From positions 206,126 through 270,125 of the forward strand of contig NZ_CADIKH010000007.1 in NCBI RefSeq assembly GCF_902859855.1: 64,000 nucleotides of DNA, written 5' to 3'. The notes under the pieces are model-generated. The model made no database searches, was not told the origin of the DNA, and was given only the letters and a program-made list of their open reading frames with translations. This DNA comes from Paraburkholderia humisilvae. GTDB lineage: Bacteria; Pseudomonadota; Gammaproteobacteria; Burkholderiales; Burkholderiaceae. Position numbers and translations under genes: made by a program. Of this stretch, positions 47,150 through 56,100 are shown piece after piece; position 1 is the first letter of the stretch; the number at the start of each line of letters is the position of its first letter.

Positions 47150-48013
47150 ATGAACAAACCGAAAGGCGCCCCTCTCATCGAGGTGCTGACGCGACAACGC
47201 GACGCATTGCTGAGCGATTGGCTGAATGAGCATTTGTCTATCGCACTGCGTCGAGGCTTGACGACCGAAGCGGAAATGTCGGATCAGTTCCGCGGTTTCC
47301 TGAATGTGTTTGTCGACACATTGACGAGCGTGGATACATTCGACGCCAGCCGACCCGAGTGGGACCCGGTGCGCGCGTTTCTCGCGGAGGTGTCCGGCCT
47401 TCGCGCGCGGCAGGGTTTCACGCCAGTGGAAACCGCCACCTTCGTGTTTTCGCTGAAGCGGCCGCTCTATGCGCGGCTGCGCAAAGAATTGAGCGACGAC
47501 CCGGTGGCGCTCGCCGAAACCAGCTGGACGGTGAGCCTGCTGCTCGACGCACTCGGCCTCTATACGACCGAAGTGTTCCAGCGCAGCCGCGAGTCGATCA
47601 TCCTGCGTCAGAGGGAAGAATTGCTCGAACTGTCGACGCCGGTCGTGCAGTTGTGGGAAAACATTCTTGCGCTGCCGCTCATCGGCACACTCGATTCCGC
47701 GCGCACGCAGGTGGTGATGGAAAGCCTGCTGCAGAAGATCGTCGAAACCGGCGCGTCGATTGCGATTATCGACATCACCGGCGTACCGACCGTCGATACG
47801 CTCGTCGCGCAGCACCTGCTCAAGACGGTCGCCGCCGCACGGCTGATGGGCGCCGATTGCATCATCAGCGGGATTCGCCCGCAGATCGCGCAAACCATCG
47901 TGCATCTGGGTGTCGACCTCACGAATGTGACCACCAAGGCGACGCTCGCCGATGCGTTCGTCATCGCGCTGCAGCGCACCGGCTCGAGCATTGCGGCGCG
48001 AGCCGCGAACTGA
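47150..48013 (+). CDS. rsbR: RsbR-like stressosome scaffold (STAS domain)
   Basis: The 287-residue protein has a variable N-terminal sensory domain (about 1-155, a globin-like helical fold in known RsbR proteins) and a C-terminal STAS domain. The segments PLIGTLDSAR and IDITGVPTVDT align with the phosphorylation regions of B. subtilis RsbRA. Ser183 takes the place of Thr171, and Thr217 that of Thr205, with the same spacing of 34. It should co-assemble with RsbS and be phosphorylated by RsbT. The ATG follows GGAG. It is the first gene of a seven-gene run. Confidence 0.88.
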   Translation: MNKPKGAPLIEVLTRQRDALLSDWLNEHLSIALRRGLTTEAEMSDQFRGFLNVFVDTLTSVDTFDASRPEWDPVRAFLAEVSGLRARQGFTPVETATFVFSLKRPLYARLRKELSDDPVALAETSWTVSLLLDALGLYTTEVFQRSRESIILRQREELLELSTPVVQLWENILALPLIGTLDSARTQVVMESLLQKIVETGASIAIIDITGVPTVDTLVAQHLLKTVAAARLMGADCIISGIRPQIAQTIVHLGVDLTNVTTKATLADAFVIALQRTGSSIAARAAN

Positions 48014-48024
48014 GGCGCGCCGCC

Positions 48025-48381
48025 ATGGACCGCATTCCGATTTTGCGGATGGGCGACTACCTGATCGTCGCGATTCAGGTGGACATGCACGATCGCCTCG
48101 CGCTTGCGTTGCAGGACGACCTGACCGCGCGCATCGTCAAGGATTCGGCAAAGGGCGTGCTGATCGACATCTCCGCGCTCGATATCGTCGATTCGTTTAT
48201 CGGCCGGATGATCAGCAATACGGCCGCGATGTCGGCCGTGCTCGATGCGCAAACGGTCGTGGTCGGTATGCAGCCGTCGGTCGCGATCACGCTGGTCGAG
48301 CTCGGCCTCACGCTGTCCGGCGTGCGCACCGCGCTCAATGTCGAGCGCGGGATGGCGCTGCTGCAGCAGCGGCGCCGTTGA
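48025..48381 (+). CDS. rsbS: RsbS-like STAS-domain antagonist
   Basis: This 118-residue single STAS domain starts IPILRMGDYLIVAIQVDMHD, close to RsbS proteins. It keeps the phosphorylatable serine, Ser57 in DIVDSFIGR, which corresponds to Ser59 of B. subtilis RsbS. It would sequester the RsbT kinase in the stressosome until phosphorylated. It begins 11 bp after rsbR with GAGG upstream, and rsbT follows at once. Confidence 0.9.
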   Translation: MDRIPILRMGDYLIVAIQVDMHDRLALALQDDLTARIVKDSAKGVLIDISALDIVDSFIGRMISNTAAMSAVLDAQTVVVGMQPSVAITLVELGLTLSGVRTALNVERGMALLQQRRR

Positions 48382-48387
48382 TGACGG

Positions 48388-48825
48388 ATGGACCCGCCTA
48401 TGGATCCAACCGGCGTCACCGTGACTTCGACCATGGAGGTCGGCTTGCGCTCGGACCAGGAAATCGTCCGGTTGCGGCAGATCGTCCGCGATCAGGCGAT
48501 CGCGCAAGGCTTCTCGCTCGTCGACCAGACCAAGTTCGTCACGGCCGCCAGCGAGCTGGCACGCAATACGCTGCTTTATGGCGGCGGCGGTGACGCGCAT
48601 CTGAGCGTCGTCGTCAACGGCACGCGCAAAGGGCTGCGCCTGACCTTCGTCGATCGAGGGGCCGGCATCGCGGATATCGAGCGCGCATTGCAGGACGGAT
48701 TTACAAGCGGTTCGGGGCTCGGTCTTGGGCTTGGCGGCGCGCGGCGCCTGTCTGACGAGTTCGAGATTCACTCTGAACCGGGTAAGGGCACGACGGTCAC
48801 GATCACGAAATGGAAACGTCGCTGA
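48388..48825 (+). CDS. rsbT: RsbT-like serine kinase/switch protein
   Basis: The 145-residue GHKL ATPase domain has an N box AASELARNTLLYGG, a G1 box FVDRGAGI and a glycine-rich GSGLGLGLGGARRL lid, as in RsbT. It should phosphorylate RsbR and RsbS on stress and, once released, activate a downstream partner. In Bacillus that partner is the RsbU phosphatase. The start may be 48388 or 48400. Its 3' end overlaps the next gene by 16 bp. Confidence 0.88.
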   Translation: MDPPMDPTGVTVTSTMEVGLRSDQEIVRLRQIVRDQAIAQGFSLVDQTKFVTAASELARNTLLYGGGGDAHLSVVVNGTRKGLRLTFVDRGAGIADIERALQDGFTSGSGLGLGLGGARRLSDEFEIHSEPGKGTTVTITKWKRR

Positions 48826-50003
48826 ACGGTTTGCGCGGCATGCATGCTTCGTTCGAGATAGCCGACGCGAGCAGTGTGGCGTTCGCGCGCCGCGGCGCAA
48901 GCGATGCGGCGCAAAAGTGCGGGTTGAACGAGACCGACCTCGGTCGGCTCGCGCTGATCGTCACCGAGACGGCCACCAATATCCTGAAGCACGCGCAGCA
49001 CGGCGAACTGCTGGTGCGCGAGTTGCCGCCGCTGCCCGTCGCGCACGGTGCGGCCGCATCGGGCGGCGCCGGCGGCGTCGAAGTGCTGGCGATCGACCGA
49101 GGCCCCGGTATTGCGGATGTGCGCGCCGCATTCGACGACGGCCGCTCGACGGCCGGCACGCCGGGCACCGGCCTCGGTGCGATCCGGCGGTTGTCGGAGC
49201 AGATATCGATTTACTCGCAGCCGCAACTGGGGACGATCGTGCGCGCGAGCGTGCGCAGCCGCGGGCCGGGCCTGGCCGACCCGCGGAGTACGCCGCCGTC
49301 CGCGTCGGGTGCCGACATCGGCGGCGTGTGCGTGCCGTATCCGGGCGAAATGGTGTGCGGCGACGCATGGGGCGTCGAAGCCGATCAGCACGGTTTGACG
49401 GTGACGCTCGCCGATGGGCTGGGCCACGGGCCGGACGCGCACGTGGCCGCGGCCGGCGCGATTCACGCGGTGCATCGCCGCGCCGGCCGTTCGCCCGCGT
49501 CGCTGATGCAGTACGCGCACGACGCGCTGCGCTCGACGCGCGGCGCGGCGGTTGCGATCGCGCGCGTCGATCTCGCCCGCTCGCAGCTTACGTTTTCGGG
49601 CACCGGCAACATCGCCGCATGCGTATCGGGAGTGGGCCGTCCAGCACTCGTGTCCGGACAGCCGGCGCATCTGCCGCTGGTCGCTGCCGCGGCGCAAAGC
49701 GAGCGCAGCCAGTGGCAACTGACCTCGCGCAACGGCATCGTTGGTCACACGATGCGCGACGCGCAGGAATTCGAAGTGCCGTGGACGCGCGAGGCATTGC
49801 TGATCCTGCACTCCGACGGCATCGGCACGCGCTGGGATCTGTCCGCTTATCCCGGCCTGCATCTGCAACCCGCGGTGATGATTGCCGCAGTGCTGTATCG
49901 CGACTTCGCGCGCCGTCGCGACGATGCCACCGTGGTGGTGGTGAAAGCGGACCAGGGAGTACATTTCACGCATGGCAACCCAGATACTCCGAATCCGGAT
50001 TGA
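48810..50003 (+). CDS. SpoIIE/RsbX-type phosphatase fused to an RsbW/RsbT-like ATPase domain
   Basis: The 397-residue protein has an N-terminal GHKL domain (about 12-148; N box ETATNILKHA, G1 box DRGPGI, GTGLGAIRRL lid). A C-terminal PP2C-type SpoIIE domain follows (about 168-395), with metal Asp185 in CGDAW and Asp202 in ADGLGHG. This resembles RsbX, which resets the stressosome by dephosphorylating RsbR and RsbS, with an ATP-binding domain added. It overlaps rsbT upstream by 16 bp and the next kinase gene downstream by 32 bp. Confidence 0.86.
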   Translation: METSLNGLRGMHASFEIADASSVAFARRGASDAAQKCGLNETDLGRLALIVTETATNILKHAQHGELLVRELPPLPVAHGAAASGGAGGVEVLAIDRGPGIADVRAAFDDGRSTAGTPGTGLGAIRRLSEQISIYSQPQLGTIVRASVRSRGPGLADPRSTPPSASGADIGGVCVPYPGEMVCGDAWGVEADQHGLTVTLADGLGHGPDAHVAAAGAIHAVHRRAGRSPASLMQYAHDALRSTRGAAVAIARVDLARSQLTFSGTGNIAACVSGVGRPALVSGQPAHLPLVAAAAQSERSQWQLTSRNGIVGHTMRDAQEFEVPWTREALLILHSDGIGTRWDLSAYPGLHLQPAVMIAAVLYRDFARRRDDATVVVVKADQGVHFTHGNPDTPNPD

Positions 50004-51471
50004 GGCCGAAGAGGACGTGGTTGCGGCGCGCCGCCGGGCGCGCGGCATCGCGGCTGGCTTGGGCTTTTCGACGCTCGATCAGACGCGCATCGCGAGCGCG
50101 GTGTCCGAGATCGCGCGCAACGCGTTCGAGTATGCGAGCGAAGGCGAAGTGATCTTCGCGTTTGACGTGCATGCGAAGCCGCAGGCATTTCTGATCGACG
50201 TACGCGACCGCGGTCCCGGCATTCGCGATCTGGAATCGGTGCTCGACGGCACCTACCGGTCGACGACGGGCATGGGTCGCGGCATCGCGGGCAGCCGGCG
50301 TCTGATGGATCGCTGCACGATCGAATCGTCACAAACGGGTACGACGGTGACGATGGCGCGCGTGCTGCCGGCGGACCGCGAGGAAATCGCACCGGCCGGC
50401 ATCGACGCGATCGTCAAGGCCTTGACGCTGGACTCGGCACGGTCGCGCGTGGCCGCTGCGCCGGCCGATAGAGCGATGCGCGACTCGCTTGACGAGATGC
50501 AGGAGCAGAACCGTGAACTGCTGTCGACGTTGAATGAGCTGCGCGATCGCCAGGACGAGCTGACTCGGCTTACGCAGGAACTCGAAGCAACCAACCGTGG
50601 CGTGGTCGCGCTGTACGCGGAGCTCGACGAGCGCGCCGACGAGCTGCGCCGCGCCGATACGATGAAAACGCGCTTCCTGTCGAACATGAGCCACGAACTG
50701 CGCACGCCGCTCAGTTCGATCCGTGCTTTGACGAATCTGCTGTTGAACCGGCTCGATGGCGAACTCGGCGACGAGCAGGAACGCCAGGTGCTACTGATCC
50801 GCAAGTCGGCCGAAGATCTCACCGAAATCGTCAACGATCTGCTCGATCTGGCGAAGATCGAAGCCGGCAGAACCGACGTGTTGGCGAGCTCGTTCAGGCC
50901 GTCGGAGCTGTTTGCCGCACTGCGCACCATGCTCACGCCGCTGTTGACCGACGCGGCGGTGCGGCTGATTTTCGAAGACCCGGAAGGGCTGCCGGCGATC
51001 TTCACCGACGAGGCGAAGCTCACGCAGATTCTGCGTAATTTTGTCTCGAACGCGCTCAAATTTACCGAGCGCGGTGAGATTCGCGTGGCCGCGCGGTTTG
51101 AGCCGGACGGCGAGCACATCACGTTCACGGTCGCGGACACCGGCATCGGTATCGCGGAGGAGCACCAGCAAGTGATATTCGAAGAATTCGGGCAAGTGCA
51201 AAGCCATTTGCAGCAGCGGGTGAAAGGCACCGGCCTCGGCCTGCCGCTGTGCCGCAAGCTCGCGGCGCTGCTCGGCGGCTACGTGGGCGTCGACAGCACA
51301 TTCGGCGTTGGTTCGACTTTCTACGCGACGTTGCCGGTACGGCTCGCGCTGGCAAGCGAGGCGGGCGCATTCGGCGGCCCGGGCGGCGCGTTCCGCGTCG
51401 GCGAAGGTATGCAAGTTGAAGGTACGCAAGCGGAAGGCCCGCAAGTCGGCGCGCGCGGGGACCGCGCATGA
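49972..51471 (+). CDS. Histidine kinase with an N-terminal RsbT-like ATPase domain
   Basis: The 499-residue protein starts with an RsbT/RsbW-type GHKL domain (1-130; SEIARNAFEYA, VRDRGPGI, GMGRGIAGSRRL). A coiled coil (about 168-230) leads to a HisKA domain with His241 in NMSHELRTPLSSI. A normal histidine-kinase HATPase domain follows (FVSNALKFTE, VADTGIGI, GTGLGLPLC). The tail is Gly/Ala-rich. The front domain suggests that this kinase is directly addressed by the stressosome STAS proteins. Its frame overlaps the phosphatase gene by 32 bp and the hybrid kinase by 4 bp. It has no membrane segment. Confidence 0.86.
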   Translation: MATQILRIRIEAEEDVVAARRRARGIAAGLGFSTLDQTRIASAVSEIARNAFEYASEGEVIFAFDVHAKPQAFLIDVRDRGPGIRDLESVLDGTYRSTTGMGRGIAGSRRLMDRCTIESSQTGTTVTMARVLPADREEIAPAGIDAIVKALTLDSARSRVAAAPADRAMRDSLDEMQEQNRELLSTLNELRDRQDELTRLTQELEATNRGVVALYAELDERADELRRADTMKTRFLSNMSHELRTPLSSIRALTNLLLNRLDGELGDEQERQVLLIRKSAEDLTEIVNDLLDLAKIEAGRTDVLASSFRPSELFAALRTMLTPLLTDAAVRLIFEDPEGLPAIFTDEAKLTQILRNFVSNALKFTERGEIRVAARFEPDGEHITFTVADTGIGIAEEHQQVIFEEFGQVQSHLQQRVKGTGLGLPLCRKLAALLGGYVGVDSTFGVGSTFYATLPVRLALASEAGAFGGPGGAFRVGEGMQVEGTQAEGPQVGARGDRA

Positions 51472-53033
51472 CAACGGCCGCCCCGCTCGTTCTGAACGTC
51501 GACGACAACGACGGCGCCCGTTACGCGAAGTCGCGCGTGCTGCTTCACGCGGGCTTCGACGTGATCGAAGCGGCGACCGGCGAGGGCGCGCTCGACCAGG
51601 TGCGAACGCGCAGACCCGCGCTCGTGCTGCTCGACGTGAAGCTGCCCGACATCAATGGCATCGAGGTGTGCTCGCGCATCAAGCGCGATCCGCAGACCCG
51701 GTCGACACTCGTGCTGCAAACCTCGGCGGCCGCGGTGCAATCGCTCGACAAGGTTCGCGCGCTCGATGGCGGCGCGGACAGTTACCTGACCGAACCGATC
51801 GAGCCCGCCGAGCTGGTCGCCAACGTGCGCGCGCTGTTGCGGCTGCATCGCGCGGAAGAAGCGCTGCGCGACGCGGACCGTCGCAAGGACCAGTTCCTCG
51901 CGACGCTCGCGCATGAGCTGCGTAATCCGCTCGCGCCGATCCGCAACGCAGTCGAGCTGATGGACCCGAAATACAACGCAGCCGACGCGGTCGTGCGCGA
52001 CGCGCGGATGATCGCGCGCCGGCAGGTCGAGCATCTGAGCCGGCTGGTGGACGATCTGCTCGACGTGTCACGGATCACGCACGGCAAGATCGCGCTGCGG
52101 ATGGAAACCGTCGATATCGCTTCGGCGGTCGCGACCGCGGTCGAAACGAATCAGCCGTCGATCGAGCGCAAACATCACACGCTGCGCGTGAACATGCCCG
52201 ACGCACCGTGCGCGATTCGCGGCGACCCGATCCGCGTCGCGCAGGTGATCGGCAATCTGCTGTCGAATGCGGCGAAGTACACGCCCGACGGCGGTGCGAT
52301 CGAGCTCGACGTGCGCGTGGTCGATGCTTCGGTGGCGATTCGCGTGACCGACAACGGAATCGGCATTCCGCCCGCGGAACTGGGCGACGTGTTCAACCTG
52401 TTCATGCAATCGGCCGATTCGCTCTCGCGTTCGGAGGGGGGCCTCGGCATCGGGCTGTCGCTCGCGCGTACGCTCACCGAACTGCATGGCGGCTCGATCG
52501 AAGCGCGTTCCGAAGGCATCGGCCATGGCTGCGAGTTCGTCGTATGGCTGCCGCTCGCGCTGACGCCGGCCTACGCGGCGGCGGTGGAGCACGCGTCGAA
52601 GGCCGCTGCGCCGCAGTCGAAGCGGCGCGTGATGATTGTCGACGACAGCGTCGACGGCGCGGAATCGATGTCGGTGCTGCTCGAGATGCTCGGCCATAAA
52701 GTGTGCGTGATGTACGACGGTGCGTCGGCGCTGTCCGCGGCGCCCGAATTCAAGCCGGAAGTCGTGATTCTCGATATCGGCTTGCCCGACCTCGACGGCT
52801 ACCAGGTCGCGCGCGCATTGCGTGCGCAGCCGGCCACCGCCGGCGCGCTGCTGATCGCGCTAACCGGTTACGGACAGGAGAGCGATCGGCAGCGCACGCG
52901 CGCGGCGGGCTTCGATCACCACCTGGTGAAGCCCGCGTCGCTCGAAGACGTCGAGCGTGTCATCGCGGCTCATGGCGCGAACGGGCAGCCGCGCAACCCC
53001 GGCTTCGAACGGCGACCCGATCCGGCCGGTTGA
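51468..53033 (+). CDS. REC-histidine kinase-REC hybrid protein
   Basis: The 521-residue cytosolic hybrid has a first receiver domain with Asp56 in LVLLDVKLPD. The usual Lys of this domain is replaced in YLTEPIEP. A HisKA has His149 in TLAHELRNPLAPI. The HATPase has LLSNAAKYTPDG, VTDNGIGI and GLGIGLSLA. The C-terminal receiver has VVILDIGLPDLDG and HLVKPA. It can take phosphate at the front receiver and pass it on, so it is a relay element. Its ATG overlaps the upstream stop (ATGA). Confidence 0.88.
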   Translation: MTTAAPLVLNVDDNDGARYAKSRVLLHAGFDVIEAATGEGALDQVRTRRPALVLLDVKLPDINGIEVCSRIKRDPQTRSTLVLQTSAAAVQSLDKVRALDGGADSYLTEPIEPAELVANVRALLRLHRAEEALRDADRRKDQFLATLAHELRNPLAPIRNAVELMDPKYNAADAVVRDARMIARRQVEHLSRLVDDLLDVSRITHGKIALRMETVDIASAVATAVETNQPSIERKHHTLRVNMPDAPCAIRGDPIRVAQVIGNLLSNAAKYTPDGGAIELDVRVVDASVAIRVTDNGIGIPPAELGDVFNLFMQSADSLSRSEGGLGIGLSLARTLTELHGGSIEARSEGIGHGCEFVVWLPLALTPAYAAAVEHASKAAAPQSKRRVMIVDDSVDGAESMSVLLEMLGHKVCVMYDGASALSAAPEFKPEVVILDIGLPDLDGYQVARALRAQPATAGALLIALTGYGQESDRQRTRAAGFDHHLVKPASLEDVERVIAAHGANGQPRNPGFERRPDPAG

Positions 53034-53165
53034 ATCGACACTGAGCGGCCGCACGAGTCGCCGGGTCGCTGGGTCGCTGGAGACAGGTCCGCAGGCGCTG
53101 TCTGTTGCAGGCGTTGCGTGAAGCACGCAGGCAAGTGCACCCAGGCAAGTCAGGAGAAGGCGTTG

Positions 53166-56100
53166 ATGAAAACGGACAACTCGACGGCGGCGGGCGCGCA
53201 ACGGGCGGGCGCGGCGGCCGCGTTTCTGCGCGGCGGCGGCGAGATGGGCGCGCTGATCGCCGCGCTGGACTGGTCGAAAACGTCGCTCGGCTCTCCCGAG
53301 CGCTGGCCGCAAAGCCTGAAGACCGCGATCCGCATCATGCTGATGTCGCGCCAGCCGATCTGGGTCGGCTGGGGACCCGATCTGCTGTTCTTCTATAACG
53401 ACCCGTACCAGTCGATCATCGGCGGTAAGCATCCGGTCGCGCTCGGGCAGCCGACGTCGACGGTCTGGCGCGAGATCTGGCACGAAATCGGGCCGCTGCT
53501 TGACAAGGCGCTCGCCGGCGTCGAAGGCACGTATACCGAGCAGAAGCTGTTGATCATGGAGCGCAACGGCTACCCGGAGGAAACGTACTACACGTTCTCG
53601 TACAGCCCGATTCCGGACGACCACGGCGGCACCGGCGGCATCATCTGCGCGAACAGCGACGACACCGCACGCGTGATCGGCGAGCGGCAACTGGCGCTGC
53701 TGCGCGAGATCGGCGCGTCGACTACCCATGCGCGCACGTGGCTCGAGGCGTGCGAGTTCAGCATGCGCGCGCTCGCGACCGATCCGCAGGATATCCCGTT
53801 CGCGATGTTCTATTCGGGCGAAGCGGGCAGCGCGAGCGTGTCGCTGACCAGTGCGTGCGGCATCGCCGCGGGTCACGCGGCCGCGCCCGAGTCGATGCAT
53901 GCCGACAGGCATCCGGTGTGGCCGTTCGCCGAGGTGCAGCGCCGTCAGATCATCAAGGTCGTGACCGGTCTGGCCGAACGTTTCGGTGATTCGATGCCGC
54001 CACTGCCGAGCGGCCCCTGGACGCAGCAGCCGGGCCAGGCGGCGGTGCTGCCGGTGCAGCCGAGCGGCGAGCGCGGGCGGGGCGGCGTGCTGATCGTGGG
54101 TCTGAATCCGTTTCGCCTGTTCGACGACAGCTATCGCGCGTTCCTGAACCTCGTCGCGCGACAGATCGGCGGCGCGATCGGCTATGCGCATGCGTACGAG
54201 GAAGAGCGTCGGCGTGCCGAGGCGCTGGCCGAGATCGATCGCGCGAAGACCACGTTCTTTTCGAATATCAGCCATGAGTTCCGCACGCCGCTCACGCTGA
54301 TGCTCGGCCCGCTCGAAGAACTGCTCGCGGACGCCGAAATGGCCGCGCATGAGCGGCGTGGTCTGATCGAAGTCACGCATCGGAACAGCCTGCGGCTTTT
54401 GAAGCTCGTCAATGCGCTGCTCGATTTTTCACGCCTTGAAGCGGGCCGTATCCAGATTCATCGCGAACCGAGCGATCTCGCCGCGTTCACCGCCGAGCTT
54501 GCGTCGCTGTTCCGCTCGACGGTCGAGGCCGCAGGCATGACGCTGGTCGTCGAATGCGCGCCGTTGCCGCGCCTCGTCGACATCGACCGCGACATGTGGG
54601 AAAAGATCGTGCTGAACCTGCTGTCGAACGCGTTCAAGTTCACGCTGTCGGGCACGATCACTGTCAGCGTGAAGCCGGTTGCCGATGATCAGGTCGAACT
54701 GTGCGTGTCGGATACCGGTATCGGTATCCCCGGGGACGAACTGCCGCGCCTCTTCGAGCGCTTTCATCGCGTCGAAGGCGCAGCCGGCCGCTCGGTCGAG
54801 GGCAGCGGCATTGGTCTTGCGCTCGTGCAGGAACTGGTGCGGTTGCATGGCGGCGCGATTCGCGTCGACAGCAAGGTGGGCATCGGCACCTGCTTCACGA
54901 TCGCGATGCCTGCGTGCGGCGACCGCGCGGTGCCGGCGACGGCGACGCCCGATGTCGCCGCTCGCGAGATTTCCGTGGCCGGCAGCAAGCAGGCGCAATC
55001 GTATGTCGAAGCCGCATTGCGCTGGCTGCCCGACGGCGCGAGCATTGTCGATCCCGATCTCGAAGCGGATGACGCATGGCGCGCGGCCGCCGAGGCACTC
55101 GACCGCGCGGCGCCAGTCGACGGCCGCGCGGCGCGCGTGCTGGTGGTCGACGATAACGCGGACTTGCGCGACTATATGCGCCGCATCCTGAGCGCGGCGG
55201 GGCACGACGTACAGGTCGCCGACGACGGCGTCGCGGCGCTCGACGCGATCCGCGCGGCGGTCCCGGACCTCGTCGTGTCGGACGTGATGATGCCGCGCCT
55301 GGACGGCTTTGGGCTGTTGCGCGAACTGCGCGCGGACCCGCACTTACGCGAGACGCCTGTGCTGTTGCTGTCCGCGCGCGCGGGCGAAGAAGCGAAGGTC
55401 GGCGGTCTCGAATCCGGCGCCGACGATTACCTGACCAAGCCGTTTTCCGCCCGCGAGCTGCTTGCGCGTGTGGCCGGCAATCTGCAGCTCGCGCGGCTGC
55501 GTCACGAATCGCGGCAGCGTCTTGCCGACGAAACGCGCACGCTCGAAATTCTGAACCGGGTCGGCACCGCGGTGGCGGCAGAGCTCGATCTGAACCGCGC
55601 GGTGCAGATCGTCACCGATGCGGCGACCGAGTTGACCGGCGCCGCGTTCGGCTCGTTTTTCTACAACGTGCAGGACCAGGACGGCGGCCGCTACACGCTG
55701 TACACGCTGTCGGGCGTGCCGAAAGATACGTTCTCGAAGTTTCCGATGCCGCGCAATACCGCGGTGTTCGCCCCGACCTTCAACGGCGAGGCGATCGTGC
55801 GTTCCGACGACATCACGAAGGATCCGCGTTACGGCCAGAGCGAGCCGTACTACGGAATGCCGCCCGGTCATCTGAAAGTGACCAGTTATCTCGCGGCGCC
55901 GGTGGTGTCACGCACCGGCGAAGTGCTGGGCGGTCTGTTCTTCGGCCACCCGAAGCCGGGCATCTTTACGACGCGCTCCGAACGTTTTCTCGCGGCCATT
56001 GCCGCGCAGGCGGCGAGCGCGATCGACAATGCGCGGCTCTATCGGGCCGCGCAGGATGAGATCGCCGCGCGCTCGAAAGCACAAGCCGCGCTGCACAACC

